Origin: Parazoarcus communis
GTDB taxonomy: Bacteria; Pseudomonadota; Gammaproteobacteria; Burkholderiales; Rhodocyclaceae
NCBI RefSeq assembly: GCF_003111665.1
Contig: NZ_CP022188.1
Coordinates: forward strand, 1,426,001-1,490,000
Direction: 5' to 3'
DNA: 64,000 nt
A program made the position numbers and the translations under genes. A model generated the notes under the pieces. The model did no database searches. It worked only from the letters and a program-made list of their open reading frames with translations, and was not told where the DNA came from. Of this stretch, positions 30,981 to 41,796 are shown piece after piece. Numbering within the stretch: the stretch's first letter is position 1; every line of letters starts with the position of its first letter.

Positions 30981-31028
30981 GAAGTAACAAAACCTGCTGA
31001 ATCCACAAAGGTTTGTAGGTTATCATAA

Positions 31029-32138
<1,110 letters not shown>

Positions 32139-32144
32139 CCTGCA

Positions 32145-32171
32145 GGGCCCGACGGTGCTGTCGTCGGGCCC
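32145..32171 (+). terminator. Intercistronic hairpin between mreB and mreC
   Basis: A perfect 9-base-pair GC-rich inverted repeat (GGGCCCGAC / GTCGGGCCC, loop of nine). It is not followed by a T run, so it is more likely an attenuator or an mRNA-protecting structure that keeps mreB expression above mreCD than a full terminator. Confidence 0.45.
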
Positions 32172-32193
32172 TTGCTGAACCAGGACGTTCCGG

Positions 32194-33093
32194 ATGACCT
32201 TCGCCGGCCATCAACCGCCCCCTATCTTCAATCGTGGACCGGCACCGCTGGTCCGCCTGCTGCTGTTCGTCTCGCTGTGCCTGATGATCCTGGTGGCTGA
32301 TCTGCGCTTTCGTTATCTCGAAGTGCTGCGGCAGGGGCTGTCCGTCGCGACCTACCCCTTGCAGATGGCTGCTGCCACACCGGCTGACTTCGTGCGCAAT
32401 GCCTCGGTGTACTTTGCGACCCTGGTGCGCGTGCAGCTCGAGAATGCCGACCTGAGGCGCAAGCAGCTTGGCAGCGGTGAGCGTTTGCTGCGGTTTGAAC
32501 TCCTCGAGCGCGAGAACGCCCAGTTGCGCGGCTTGCTTGAGATGTCCCAGCGTGTGGGCGTGCGCAGCATCGCCGCCGATATCCTGTATGACGCACCGGA
32601 TCCGTTTGCACGCAAGGTCATCCTCGATCGTGGCGCGCAGCAAGGGGTCGAGGCCGGCCTGGCGGTGGTGGACGCTGCCGGTGTGCTCGGCCAGGTGACC
32701 CGTGTGTATCCGATCCAGTCCGAAGTCACCTTGCTGACCGACCGCAATCAGGCGATTCCGGTGCAGGTTCTGCGCAATGGCTTGCGCGGGGTGCTGTTTG
32801 GCATCGGACAGGGGCGGCTCGAAGTGAGGTTCGTGATTGCCACCGCCGACATTCAGGCGGGCGACATGCTGGTGACCTCGGGGCTGGATGGTGTTTTCGT
32901 GCCTGGCCTGCCGGTGGCCGAAATCGAGTCCGTTGACCGCGAATCAGATGCCTTCGCCCGCATCATGTGCCGCCCGCTGGCCGGGGTCGAGCGCAGCGCG
33001 CAGGTACTGGTGCTCGGGCGTCAGGTACTGCCGCCGCCGCGGCCGGCGGATGAGGACGCCGTGCCGCCCGCAAGGCCTGTGACGGCGCCCTGA
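32194..33093 (+). CDS. mreC: Cell shape protein MreC
   Basis: Elongasome scaffold, 299 residues. A short cytoplasmic tail and one membrane helix (LVRLLLFVSLCLMILVADLRF) are followed by a coiled coil (VQLENADLRRKQLGSGERLLRFELLERENAQLRGLL in two parts) and a beta-barrel periplasmic domain that binds PBP2. The C-terminal tail is proline-rich. It lies 55 bases after mreB. Confidence 0.96.
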   Translation: MTFAGHQPPPIFNRGPAPLVRLLLFVSLCLMILVADLRFRYLEVLRQGLSVATYPLQMAAATPADFVRNASVYFATLVRVQLENADLRRKQLGSGERLLRFELLERENAQLRGLLEMSQRVGVRSIAADILYDAPDPFARKVILDRGAQQGVEAGLAVVDAAGVLGQVTRVYPIQSEVTLLTDRNQAIPVQVLRNGLRGVLFGIGQGRLEVRFVIATADIQAGDMLVTSGLDGVFVPGLPVAEIESVDRESDAFARIMCRPLAGVERSAQVLVLGRQVLPPPRPADEDAVPPARPVTAP

Positions 33094-33094
33094 C

Positions 33095-33616
33095 ATGCAG
33101 CCGACCAATCGTTCAAGTCGCATCCTGTTGCCGGTCAGGCTGTGGTTCATCCATTTCAGCCTGCTGGTTGCACTCGGCCTGGTCTATGTGCCCACCGGCC
33201 GCCTTCCCGGCGTGCCGGACTGGGTCGCGCTGGTGCTGGCCTTCTGGTGTATCCGCGAGCCGCTGCGCATCGGCATGGGTGCGGGCTTCTTCTTCGGCTT
33301 GCTCGTCGATATCGGGCAGGGCGCGGCGATGGGGCAGCATGCCCTGGCCTATGTTGTGCTCGCCTACCTTGCCAACGGCCTGGCGCGCCGGCTGATGTGG
33401 TTTTCGGCCTTGCAGCAGGCCCTGCACGTGCTGCCGATGCTGCTGGTTTCGCAGGCGCTGATGGTGGCCGTGCGGCTGATTGCCGGGGCAGAGTTCCCAG
33501 GCTGGTCGTATTTTCTGTCGAGCTTCACCGGCGTATTGCTGTGGTGGCCGCTCATGTATCTGCTCCTGCTGCCGCAGTACCAGCCTGCCGACCGTGACGA
33601 CAACCGGCCCATCTGA
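33095..33616 (+). CDS. mreD: Rod shape-determining protein MreD
   Basis: A 173-residue integral membrane protein with about five hydrophobic segments, the least conserved elongasome member. Position and length support the call. It starts one base after the mreC stop, and its stop shares one base with the mrdA start (TGATG). Confidence 0.93.
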   Translation: MQPTNRSSRILLPVRLWFIHFSLLVALGLVYVPTGRLPGVPDWVALVLAFWCIREPLRIGMGAGFFFGLLVDIGQGAAMGQHALAYVVLAYLANGLARRLMWFSALQQALHVLPMLLVSQALMVAVRLIAGAEFPGWSYFLSSFTGVLLWWPLMYLLLLPQYQPADRDDNRPI

Positions 33617-35520
33617 TGCCCGGTGACATGATTTCATTTCATGCCCCCGAGCAGGACTCATCACGCTTTCGCTGGCGCGTGCTGGTGGCGGGGGTGTTCG
33701 CACTGGTCTGCTTCGTCCTGCTTGCATCGCGCTTCTACTACCTGCAGGTACAGAAGTTCGACTACTTTCATACCCGTGCCGAGGATAACCGCATCGCGCT
33801 GCTGCCGATCGTGCCCAACCGCGGCACGATCGTCGACCGCAACGGGGTCGTGCTGGCGCGCAACTATGCCGCCTACACGCTCGAGATCACGCCGGCACGC
33901 ACCAACGGCCTGGAAGAGACCATCGAGGCACTCAACGCAGTTGTTCCCATCGATGCGCGCGATCGCCGACGCTTTCGCAAGCTGCTGGAAGAAAGCCGCA
34001 GCTTCGAGAGCGTGCCGATCCGCAATCGCCTCAGTGACGAGGAAGTCGCCCGTTTCGTCGCCCAGCGTTATCGCTTTCCGGGCGTGGACGTGCAGGCCCG
34101 GCTGTTTCGCGACTATCCGCTCGGCGCCAGCGCATCGCATGTCGTCGGTTATATCGGGCGCATCAATCAGCGTGACGTCGAGCGTATCGAAGAGCGCGAC
34201 GACGTAGCCAACTACCGCGGCTCGGACCACATCGGCAAGAGTGGCCTGGAGCTGTCCTACGAGGCCGAGCTGCACGGCAACACCGGTTTCGAGCAGGTCG
34301 AGGTCAATGCCGGGGGGCGGGCGGTGCGGCGGCTCTCGAGTACGCCGGCGGTAACCGGGAGCGACCTTGAGCTCAACCTCGACATGGAGTTGCAGAAGAT
34401 TGCCGAAACGGCATTCGGCGACCGTCGCGGCGCGCTGGTCGCGATCGATCCCAGCACCGGCGGCGTATTGGCCCTGGTGTCGGCGCCCAGCTTCGACCCC
34501 AACCTGTTCGTGGACGGCATTTCCACCCAGGACTGGAAGGGCCTCAACGATTCGCCCGACCACCCGCTGCTCAACCGCGCCATCTACAGCGCCTATCCGC
34601 CCGGGTCTACGTTCAAGCCCTTCATGGGGCTGGCCGGGCTGACGACGGGCAAGCGCACGCCGAGTCAGGCGATCTCCGATCCGGGCTACTTCAACTTCGC
34701 CGGCCACCGCTTCATGGACGACAAGATTGGCGGGCACGGCACGGTGGATCTGCACAAGTCGATCGTGGTGTCGTGCAACACCTATTACTACCAGCTGGCC
34801 AACGACCTCGGCATCGAGGGGATTGCGAACTTCATGGGCCAGTTCGGCCTCGGCTCGAGAACCGAGCTCGATTTGCCCGGCGAGGCCGAGGGCGTATTGC
34901 CGTCGCCGGCCTGGAAGCGCAAGCGCTTCCGCAAACCGGAACAGCAGCGCTGGTATGGCGGCGACACGATTTCGGTCGGCATCGGGCAGGGATATAACGC
35001 CTACACACCGCTGCAGATGGCCAATGCGGTGGCGGCGCTGGTGAATGATGGCAAGGTGTTCCGGCCTCATCTCGTGCGTCATGTCATCGACAGCCGCACC
35101 GGGGAAAAGAGGGTGGTGGAGCCCGAGCCCGTGCGCCAGATCCCGCTCAAGCCGGAGCACGTGGCGGCCGTGAGACGCGCCATGGTGGAGGTCAACAAGG
35201 TTGGCACCGGCTCGCGAGCCTTTGCCGGCGCACCCTATGAGTCGGGCGGCAAGACCGGCACCGCGCAGGTGTATTCGCTCAAGGGGTCTAAATACGTCGA
35301 GGGGCGGGTTCGCGAGCGTCTGCGCGATCATTCCTGGTTCATCGCCTACGCGCCCGCCGACAAGCCGAAGATCGCCCTGGCGGTGCTGGTCGAGAATGGC
35401 GGCTTCGGTTCGCAGTCGGCGGCACCGATTGCACGCCAGGTGATTGACTATCACCTGTTGGGCAAGCGTCCCAACCAGCCGGCGCCGGAGGATGTCGATG
35501 CGGTGGAGAGTGCAGATTGA
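33616..35520 (+). CDS. mrdA: Penicillin-binding protein 2 (elongation transpeptidase)
   Basis: Class B monofunctional transpeptidase, 634 residues, cross-linking peptidoglycan during elongation with RodA. One N-terminal membrane helix (VLVAGVFALVCFVLLASRF) is followed by the pedestal domain and the transpeptidase. Active-site motifs are STFK (Ser331), SCN (Ser386) and KTG (Lys546). The pedestal segment EVNAGGRAVRRL is typical. The overlap with mreD and with rodA shows tight coupling. Confidence 0.97.
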   Translation: MPGDMISFHAPEQDSSRFRWRVLVAGVFALVCFVLLASRFYYLQVQKFDYFHTRAEDNRIALLPIVPNRGTIVDRNGVVLARNYAAYTLEITPARTNGLEETIEALNAVVPIDARDRRRFRKLLEESRSFESVPIRNRLSDEEVARFVAQRYRFPGVDVQARLFRDYPLGASASHVVGYIGRINQRDVERIEERDDVANYRGSDHIGKSGLELSYEAELHGNTGFEQVEVNAGGRAVRRLSSTPAVTGSDLELNLDMELQKIAETAFGDRRGALVAIDPSTGGVLALVSAPSFDPNLFVDGISTQDWKGLNDSPDHPLLNRAIYSAYPPGSTFKPFMGLAGLTTGKRTPSQAISDPGYFNFAGHRFMDDKIGGHGTVDLHKSIVVSCNTYYYQLANDLGIEGIANFMGQFGLGSRTELDLPGEAEGVLPSPAWKRKRFRKPEQQRWYGGDTISVGIGQGYNAYTPLQMANAVAALVNDGKVFRPHLVRHVIDSRTGEKRVVEPEPVRQIPLKPEHVAAVRRAMVEVNKVGTGSRAFAGAPYESGGKTGTAQVYSLKGSKYVEGRVRERLRDHSWFIAYAPADKPKIALAVLVENGGFGSQSAAPIARQVIDYHLLGKRPNQPAPEDVDAVESAD

Positions 35521-36659
35521 GCGATAACCGCTTCCACCCCCTGCGGCTGCTGCAGGCCTTTCTGCGCCCGATCGATCCGGTGCTGATGCTGATTCTTGCG
35601 GCACTCTTCGGCTATGCCTTCGTGCTGATGTCGAGCGCCTCGCCCGAGCGACTCGATTCGCAGATGACGCACATGGCGGTGGCGGTCGGCGTGATGTGGT
35701 TTGCGGCCTGGCTGCCGAGCCAGCGCCTGCTGTCGCTCGCCCTGCCGCTTTATCTGGTGGGCGTCGTGTTGCTGGTCGGCGTGGCACTGTTTGGCGAGGT
35801 GTCGAAAGGCGCCCAGCGCTGGCTCGATATCGGCGTCACCCGCATCCAGCCCTCGGAGCTGATGAAGATTGCGATGCCGCTGATGCTGGCGTGGTTCTTT
35901 CAGCAGCGTGAGGGGCGCATCGGCTGGCGTGAATTCATCTTCGCCGGTCTGTTGCTGGCGGTTCCGGTCGGGCTCATCGTCAAGCAGCCGGACCTCGGTA
36001 CCAGTCTGCTGGTGGCGGCGGCCGGTTTCTACGTGATCTTCTTTGCCGGCCTGACGTGGAAGCTGATCGTGCCGGTTGCCGTTGTGGGCATCGTCGGCAT
36101 CGGCTCCATCGTGGCCTTTGGCGACACGCTGTGTCAGCCCGGCGTTGAATGGGTGGGGATGCGCGATTACCAGAAGCATCGTGTCTGCACCTTGCTCGAT
36201 CCGACGCAGGACCCGCTCGGCAAGGGATTCCACATCATCCAGTCCACCATCGCCATCGGTTCCGGTGGGCTCATGGGCAAGGGCTGGATGGATGGCACTC
36301 AGACCCATCTGTCCTTCCTGCCCGAGCGCCATACCGACTTCATTTTTGCCGTGCTTGCCGAAGAGTTTGGCCTGATCGGTGCGCTCGTGCTGCTGATGAT
36401 CTACCTGGCGCTGTTTGCGCGCGGCTTCCTGATCGCGGCACGGGCGCCAACGCTGGGTACGCGCCTGCTCGCCGGGGCGGTGACCATGATCTTCTTCACC
36501 TATGCCTTCGTGAACATGGGTATGGTGAGCGGCATCCTGCCGGTCGTGGGCGTGCCACTGCCTTTCATCAGTTACGGGGGAACCGCGCTGGTAACCCTGA
36601 GTCTGGGGATAGGTATCCTGATGAGCGTTCACCGCAGCAGGCTTGTGAACAAGACTTGA
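35517..36659 (+). CDS. rodA: Peptidoglycan glycosyltransferase RodA (MrdB)
   Basis: SEDS-family polymerase, 380 residues, with about ten membrane helices. It polymerises lipid II with PBP2 as partner. The signatures are SSAS(PERLD), KGAQRWLDIGVTRIQPSELMKI and the C-terminal LPFISYGGTALVTL. It starts at TTG 35517, overlapping the mrdA stop (TTGA); no ATG occurs until the first membrane helix, so the TTG is the likely start. Confidence 0.95.
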   Translation: MSDNRFHPLRLLQAFLRPIDPVLMLILAALFGYAFVLMSSASPERLDSQMTHMAVAVGVMWFAAWLPSQRLLSLALPLYLVGVVLLVGVALFGEVSKGAQRWLDIGVTRIQPSELMKIAMPLMLAWFFQQREGRIGWREFIFAGLLLAVPVGLIVKQPDLGTSLLVAAAGFYVIFFAGLTWKLIVPVAVVGIVGIGSIVAFGDTLCQPGVEWVGMRDYQKHRVCTLLDPTQDPLGKGFHIIQSTIAIGSGGLMGKGWMDGTQTHLSFLPERHTDFIFAVLAEEFGLIGALVLLMIYLALFARGFLIAARAPTLGTRLLAGAVTMIFFTYAFVNMGMVSGILPVVGVPLPFISYGGTALVTLSLGIGILMSVHRSRLVNKT

Positions 36660-36670
36660 AGGCTGATCCG

Positions 36671-37690
36671 ATGATCCTCAACATGCGAATTGCGTGCGCG
36701 GCAGCGCGCGAGACCATGTCCTGCCGGGGCCCTGTTACTGCGGCGCTGCTGGCGGCGGCGACCCTCCTGCTGTCCGCCTGCGGGCAGACGCCGGTGCGCC
36801 CGTCCGGGTCGCAGGCACAGACGCCCGATGCCGGACAAACCGCATCGTCCGCAAAGTCCGGGCGTCGCGGCGGTGGCTATTACAAGGACGATGGCCCGCA
36901 CGACACCCCGCCGTCGAACCTCGAGGCGGTGCCCGATGCATCGCCGCGGCTTGAGCCCCTGCACCGTTTTGCCAACCGGCCGTATACCGTTTTTGGTCAG
37001 GACTATGTCCCCCTGACCGAGCTTGCGCCCTATCGCGAGCGCGGGCGGGCAAGCTGGTATGGGCGTCGCTTCCACGGGCAGCCCACCTCGAGCGGCGAGC
37101 CTTACGACATGTATGCAATGACTGCCGCGCATCCAACGCTGCCGATTCCAAGCTATGCGCGCGTCACCAGCCTGGCAACCGGCAACTCGGTCGTGGTGCG
37201 GGTCAATGATCGCGGCCCCTTTCACAAGGACCGCCTGATGGATCTGTCCTATACGGCCGCCTACAAGCTCGGTTACATCAACCAGGGCAGTACCGAAGTC
37301 GAGGTCGAGCAGATCCTTCCCGACGAACTGCCGATGGTGGCCAGTGCCGATCCGGTGCCGCCGCTGACCAACCGCGACCCGCCGCGGCCCGTGGTGACGC
37401 CGGCGGTGGCCGTGGCGCCGCGACCGCTTGCGCCGGTGCAACAACTGTCTTCCGCCGGAAGCGGGGTGTTTCTGCAGCTGGGCGCATTCGCCTCCTTCGA
37501 CAACGCCGAGGGCTTTCGTGCCACCATTGAAGAGCAGATGAGCGCATTTGCCGATCGTCTTGAGCTGTTTGCCGATGGAAGCCGTTTCCGGCTCCATGCC
37601 GGTCCCTACGCCTCTGTCGATGAGGCTCGCTCGGCTGCCGACCGCATCGCAGCGGCATTGAACATGAAACCATTCGTCGTCGTGCGCTGA
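36671..37690 (+). CDS. rlpA: Septal ring lytic transglycosylase RlpA, lipoprotein with SPOR domain
   Basis: A 339-residue outer membrane lipoprotein with a lipobox in LLLSAC. The RlpA double-psi beta-barrel domain is in the middle (GRASWYGRRFHGQPTSSGE, then AHPTLPIPSYARVTSL and VRVNDRGPFHKDRLMDLS). The catalytic Asp of DRGPF is intact. The C-terminal SPOR domain (GVFLQLGAFASFDNAEGF, HAGPYASVDEARSAADRI) binds septal, stem-peptide-free glycans. It follows rodA by 11 bases. The in-frame extension upstream lies inside rodA and was discarded. Confidence 0.93.
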   Translation: MILNMRIACAAARETMSCRGPVTAALLAAATLLLSACGQTPVRPSGSQAQTPDAGQTASSAKSGRRGGGYYKDDGPHDTPPSNLEAVPDASPRLEPLHRFANRPYTVFGQDYVPLTELAPYRERGRASWYGRRFHGQPTSSGEPYDMYAMTAAHPTLPIPSYARVTSLATGNSVVVRVNDRGPFHKDRLMDLSYTAAYKLGYINQGSTEVEVEQILPDELPMVASADPVPPLTNRDPPRPVVTPAVAVAPRPLAPVQQLSSAGSGVFLQLGAFASFDNAEGFRATIEEQMSAFADRLELFADGSRFRLHAGPYASVDEARSAADRIAAALNMKPFVVVR

Positions 37691-37724
37691 TTTTTTGCCG
37701 AGCTTGAAACAAAAACTGTCCGTT

Positions 37725-37754
37725 TTGGTCAGCTCTCCGGCAGCGTCCTATAAT
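37725..37754 (+). promoter_or_regulatory. Sigma70 promoter of dacC
   Basis: A perfect TATAAT at 37749-37754 with TTGGTC 18 bases upstream (37725-37730), 39 bases from the dacC start. It suggests that dacC and the genes after it can be transcribed apart from the mre operon. Confidence 0.65.
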
Positions 37755-37793
37755 TTCGGGTCGCCCGTCCTTCCAATTACCTGGTCATTTCCG

Positions 37794-38921
37794 ATGCGTT
37801 TTTTAGTTGCTTTCCTGTTTTCGCTGTTTTCCCTTGTGGCAGCCGCCCAGACCATTCCTGCGCCGGCGCTGGCGGCTAATGCGTGGGTGCTGGTGGACCA
37901 CAGCACCGGTCAGGTGCTCGCTGCCAATGATCCCGACATGCGTATTGAGCCTGCATCGCTGACCAAGCTGATGACTGCCTACCTCACGTTCTCCGCGCTC
38001 AAGTCCGGCAGCATCACGCCGGAGCAGCCCGTGAACGTGTCGGAGAAGGCGTGGCGCCAGGAAGGCTCGCGGATGTTCATCGAGCCCAACAAGCCGGTGA
38101 CGGTGCAGGAGCTGATTCGCGGCGTGATCGTGCAGTCCGGAAACGACGCCTGCGTGGCGCTTTCCGAGCTTATCGCCGGCAGTGAAGAGGCTTTTGCCGC
38201 GCTGATGAATCGCGAAGCCAAGCGCCTCGGCATGACGAACACCAACTTCACCAACTCCACCGGCTTGCCCGATCCCGCGCTGTACACCACCGCGAACGAC
38301 CTCGCGCTGCTGGCGTCGGCGATCATTCGTGATTTCCCGGAGTTCTTCGAGCTGTACTCGATGAAGGAGTACACCTACAACAACATCAAGCAGCCCAATC
38401 GCAACCGCCTGCTGTGGATGGACGGCACGGTCGACGGCATGAAGACCGGCCATACCAGCGCCGCTGGCTACTGCCTGGTGTCGACCGCCTTGCGCGGCCC
38501 GCGTCGCCTGATCTCGGTGGTGCTGGGTGCGTCGTCCGATACCGTGCGTGCGCAGGAGTCGCTCAAGCTGCTCAACTTCGGCTTCCAGTTCTTCGACACG
38601 GTGAAGCTCTATTCCGCCGATCAGGCGCTGTCGCAGTTCCGCGTGTGGAAAGGCCAGGAGAACGAAGTGGGGGCGGGCTTCACCAGCGATTTCGTGCTGT
38701 CGCTGCCCAAGGGCCAGGCTGACAAGGTCGAAGCCACGCTCGAGAGCATGCAGCCAGTGCTCGCGCCGCTGCAGAAGGGCCAGGAGATCGGCACCCTCAA
38801 GCTCAGTGTCGACGGCAAGGTGCTGGGAGAATATCCTGTCGTGGCACTGCAGGACGTGCCGGTGGCCGGGTTCTTTGGCCGCTTCTGGGACGCGCTGGTA
38901 CTGTGGATCAAGAGCCTCTGA
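37794..38921 (+). CDS. dacC: D-alanyl-D-alanine carboxypeptidase (PBP5/6 family)
   Basis: A 375-residue low-molecular-weight penicillin-binding protein that trims the terminal D-Ala from pentapeptides. It has a signal peptide (MRFLVAFLFSLFSLVAAA), active-site SLTK (Ser55), SGN (Ser115) and KTG (Lys217), and a PBP5-like C-terminal beta domain. It ends with an amphipathic helix (GFFGRFWDALVLWIKSL) that anchors it to the membrane. Its release of D-Ala fits the D-amino acid transaminase gene that follows. dacA is an equally fair name. Confidence 0.95.
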   Translation: MRFLVAFLFSLFSLVAAAQTIPAPALAANAWVLVDHSTGQVLAANDPDMRIEPASLTKLMTAYLTFSALKSGSITPEQPVNVSEKAWRQEGSRMFIEPNKPVTVQELIRGVIVQSGNDACVALSELIAGSEEAFAALMNREAKRLGMTNTNFTNSTGLPDPALYTTANDLALLASAIIRDFPEFFELYSMKEYTYNNIKQPNRNRLLWMDGTVDGMKTGHTSAAGYCLVSTALRGPRRLISVVLGASSDTVRAQESLKLLNFGFQFFDTVKLYSADQALSQFRVWKGQENEVGAGFTSDFVLSLPKGQADKVEATLESMQPVLAPLQKGQEIGTLKLSVDGKVLGEYPVVALQDVPVAGFFGRFWDALVLWIKSL

Positions 38922-38947
38922 GCGACCGGGGAGTAGTGGAGGATGTT

Positions 38948-39805
38948 GTGAGCCTGTGTTATCTGAACGGACGTTATCAGCCACTCGACGAAGCGCGGGT
39001 GTCGCCGATGGATCGCGGGTTTCTCTTCGGCGACGGTGCCTACGAGGTCATCCCGGTGTATTCGCGGCATCCCTTCCGTCTGGAGGAGCATGTCGCCCGT
39101 CTCGAGAACACGCTGGCTTCCATCCGCCTGCCAAATCCGCATCGCCCTGACGAGTGGGCCGCAATCATTCGCGAGGTGATCGACCGCAACGTGTGGGAGG
39201 ACCAGTCGGTCTATCTGCAGGTCTCCCGCGGCGCGGACGACAGGCGCAATCATGCCTTTCCCAAGGTGATGCGGCCGACGGTGTTCCTGATGAGCGAACA
39301 GCTGATCACGCCGCCGGACTATCAGCGCGAAGAAGGCGTGGCCTGCGTCAGCGCAGCGGATTTTCGCTGGCTGCGCTGTGACCTCAAGACCGTGGCCCTG
39401 CTCGCAAACTGCTTGCTTCGTCAGCATGCGATCGATCAGGGGTGCGTCGAAACCGTCCTGTTTCGGGACGGTTTCCTGACCGAAGGGTCGTCGTCGAACA
39501 TTTTCATGGTCAAGGACGGCGTGGTGCTGACGCCGCCCAAGAGCCACCTGATGCTGCCCGGCATCACCTACGATGTGGTGCTCGAGCTCGCCGTCAGCCA
39601 CGGCCTGCAGCATGAGGTGCGTGAAATTCTCGAAGACGAGGTGCGTCATGCCGATGAGCTGTGGATGACCTCGTCGACCAAGGAAGTGCTGCCGATTACC
39701 CGGCTCGATGACAAAGCGGTCGGCAATGGCCGTCCGGGCCCGCTGGGGAAGCAGATGTATGCGTGGTATCAGGACTTCAAGAATACGGTGATGCGTAGTG
39801 GATGA
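38948..39805 (+). CDS. dat: D-amino acid aminotransferase
   Basis: PLP-dependent fold-type IV aminotransferase, 285 residues. Signatures are PMDRGFLFGDGAYEVIP near residue 20, the Schiff-base Lys in CDLKTVALLANCLLRQ, and EGSSSNIFMVKDG. Branched-chain and 4-amino-4-deoxychorismate lyases share the fold, but these segments fit D-alanine transaminase best. It starts at GTG 38948 behind a strong GGAGGA. It is 26 bases after dacC and overlaps ybeD by eight bases. Confidence 0.88.
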   Translation: MSLCYLNGRYQPLDEARVSPMDRGFLFGDGAYEVIPVYSRHPFRLEEHVARLENTLASIRLPNPHRPDEWAAIIREVIDRNVWEDQSVYLQVSRGADDRRNHAFPKVMRPTVFLMSEQLITPPDYQREEGVACVSAADFRWLRCDLKTVALLANCLLRQHAIDQGCVETVLFRDGFLTEGSSSNIFMVKDGVVLTPPKSHLMLPGITYDVVLELAVSHGLQHEVREILEDEVRHADELWMTSSTKEVLPITRLDDKAVGNGRPGPLGKQMYAWYQDFKNTVMRSG

Positions 39806-40082
39806 TCAGAACAAGCAAGAAACCCGACAGACGCTGCTCGAGTTTCCCTGTGACTTTCCCATCAAGATCATGGGCGCGCGGGTGGATGGTTTCGCCCAGG
39901 CGGTGACCGCGGTCGTGCTGACCCATGCGCCGGATTTCGATGTGGCGACCGTGGAGATGCGGCCCTCGAGCAAGGGCAACTACCTTGCGATCACCTGCAC
40001 CTTCCGTGCGGTATCGCAGTTGCAGGTCGATTCGATGTATCGCGAGCTCACGGCGCACCCGATGGTCAAGGTGGTGCTGTGA
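39798..40082 (+). CDS. ybeD: YbeD/DUF493 family protein
   Basis: A 94-residue protein of the YbeD family, an ACT-like alpha/beta fold often found beside lipB, possibly a regulator of lipoate metabolism. Typical segments are [14 protein letters not shown] and [23 protein letters not shown], ending in HPMVKVVL. It starts at GTG 39798 and overlaps dat by eight bases and lipB by four (GTGA). Confidence 0.92.
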   Translation: MDDQNKQETRQTLLEFPCDFPIKIMGARVDGFAQAVTAVVLTHAPDFDVATVEMRPSSKGNYLAITCTFRAVSQLQVDSMYRELTAHPMVKVVL

Positions 40083-40729
40083 TCATCAAGCGCCTCGGTC
40101 TTGTCGAGTACGAACCGGCACTCGAGGCGATGCGGGTGTTCACTGCCGGACGCGGTGATGACACCCCGGATGAAATCTGGCTGCTCGAACACCCACCGGT
40201 CTACACCCTGGGGCAGGCCGGGCTTCCCGAGCATCTGCTGCGCAACGACGCCGGCATTCCGCTGGTGAAGATCGACCGTGGCGGTCAGATTACATATCAC
40301 GGGCCCGGCCAGCTGGTGGTCTATCTGCTGCTCGACCTGCACCGGCGCCGGCTCAAGGTGCGCGAGCTGGTGTCACTGATGGAGCAGGCGATCATCGATA
40401 CCCTGGCCGAATACGGGCTGAATGCCGTGCGCAAGGATGGCGCGCCGGGTGTGTATATCGACGGTGCCAAGGTGGCTGCGCTTGGCCTGCGGGTGCGCAA
40501 TGGCTGCAGTTATCATGGCCTGAGCCTCAACGTCGACATGGATCTCACGCCCTTCAGCTGGATCAATCCCTGTGGTTACGAGGGGCTCAAGACCGTGCAG
40601 CTGCGGGATTTCGGCGTGATCGAAACCGTCGCGGGTGCGGGTGAGCGCCTGCTCGGTCACCTCGACCGCCTGCTGCCGCCGCCCGTGAGTCCGGCTGCGG
40701 ATGCTCCCGCTATGAGTGCGGCGCCCTGA
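40079..40729 (+). CDS. lipB: Octanoyl-(acyl-carrier-protein)-protein N-octanoyltransferase LipB
   Basis: Transfers octanoyl groups from ACP to the lipoyl domains of 2-oxoacid dehydrogenases and GcvH. It has 216 residues. The signatures are [39 protein letters not shown] (catalytic Lys) and [11 protein letters not shown] (catalytic Cys). It starts at GTG 40079 in a four-base overlap with ybeD. lipA follows 46 bases later, completing de novo lipoate synthesis. Confidence 0.97.
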   Translation: MIIKRLGLVEYEPALEAMRVFTAGRGDDTPDEIWLLEHPPVYTLGQAGLPEHLLRNDAGIPLVKIDRGGQITYHGPGQLVVYLLLDLHRRRLKVRELVSLMEQAIIDTLAEYGLNAVRKDGAPGVYIDGAKVAALGLRVRNGCSYHGLSLNVDMDLTPFSWINPCGYEGLKTVQLRDFGVIETVAGAGERLLGHLDRLLPPPVSPAADAPAMSAAP

Positions 40730-40775
40730 AGGGCACAATGCGCTTGATGAATTCCCAACAATAGAGACAGAGACC

Positions 40776-41723
40776 ATGGAAACCCCCGTTCGCAAGCAGC
40801 GTGGTGCCGACAAGACGGCCCGTATCCCGATCAAGATCGTGCCCGCCGAGCGCCTGAAGAAGCCCGAGTGGATCCGCATCAAGCTCGGTGCCGGCGTCGA
40901 GGCCGAGCGCTTCAACGAAATCAAGGACACGCTGCGCGAGCACAAGCTGCACACAGTGTGCGAGGAAGCCTCCTGCCCCAACATTCATGAGTGTTTCGGC
41001 AAGGGCACGGCGACCTTCATGATCATGGGCGACATCTGCACCCGGCGCTGCCCGTTCTGCGACGTCGGTCATGGTCGTCCGGACCCGCTCAACGTCAACG
41101 AGCCGGTCGATCTGGCCAAGACGATTGCCGCGATGCGCCTCAACTATGTAGTGATCACCTCGGTCGACCGCGACGATCTGCGTGATGGCGGTGCACAGCA
41201 CTTCGTCGAGTGCATCAGCGAGACCCGCAAGGCGTCGCCCAAGACCACCATTGAGGTGCTGGTGCCCGACTTCCGCGGGCGCATGGACATCGCGCTCGAC
41301 ATCTTCGACCAGGCGCCGCCCGACGTCATGAACCACAACCTCGAGACCGTGCCGCGTCTGTACAAGCAGGCCCGTCCCGGCTCCGACTATGCCTACTCGC
41401 TCGAGCTGCTCAAGCAGTTCAAGGCACGTCATCCCGACGTGCTGACCAAGTCCGGCCTGATGGTCGGCCTGGGTGAAACCGACGACGAAATCCTCGAAGT
41501 GCTGCGCGACCTGCGTGCGCACAACGTCGACATGCTGACCATCGGTCAGTACCTGCAGCCTTCGGGCGGTCACCTGCCGGTGCTGCGCTACGTCCATCCT
41601 GACACGTTCAAGATGTTCGAAACCGAAGCGCTGAAGATGGGTTTCCGCAACGCAGCCTGCGGACCGATGGTGCGTTCGAGCTACTGGGCCGATCAGCAGG
41701 CACACGGCGCCGGCGTCGCCTGA
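40776..41723 (+). CDS. lipA: Lipoyl synthase LipA
   Basis: Radical SAM enzyme that inserts two sulfurs into protein-bound octanoyl groups; 315 residues. The auxiliary 4Fe-4S cluster cysteines are C62, C67 and C73 ([12 protein letters not shown]), the radical SAM cysteines are C88, C92 and C95 (CTRRCPFC), and the C-terminal RSSYWAD motif gives the serine ligand. The ATG at 40776 is preferred; an upstream frame start overlaps lipB. It is followed by a strong terminator. Confidence 0.98.
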   Translation: METPVRKQRGADKTARIPIKIVPAERLKKPEWIRIKLGAGVEAERFNEIKDTLREHKLHTVCEEASCPNIHECFGKGTATFMIMGDICTRRCPFCDVGHGRPDPLNVNEPVDLAKTIAAMRLNYVVITSVDRDDLRDGGAQHFVECISETRKASPKTTIEVLVPDFRGRMDIALDIFDQAPPDVMNHNLETVPRLYKQARPGSDYAYSLELLKQFKARHPDVLTKSGLMVGLGETDDEILEVLRDLRAHNVDMLTIGQYLQPSGGHLPVLRYVHPDTFKMFETEALKMGFRNAACGPMVRSSYWADQQAHGAGVA

Positions 41724-41755
41724 GCTTTCCGGCCTGTCGCCAGAATTGTCTGCTA

Positions 41756-41793
41756 AAGCCCCGGACTTCCTGCGCGGAGTCCGGGGCTTATTT
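41756..41793. terminator. Terminator after lipA
   Basis: A perfect 12-base-pair stem (AAGCCCCGGACT / AGTCCGGGGCTT) with a 10-base loop, followed by ATTTA. It sits between the converging lipA and pentapeptide-repeat genes and can serve both. Confidence 0.85.
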
Positions 41794-41796
41794 ACG

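Noticed and set aside
33661..35787. 708-codon minus-strand frame opposite mrdA
   Set aside because: Antisense shadow of a clear PBP2 gene with full active-site motifs; Arg/Ala-rich product without domains.
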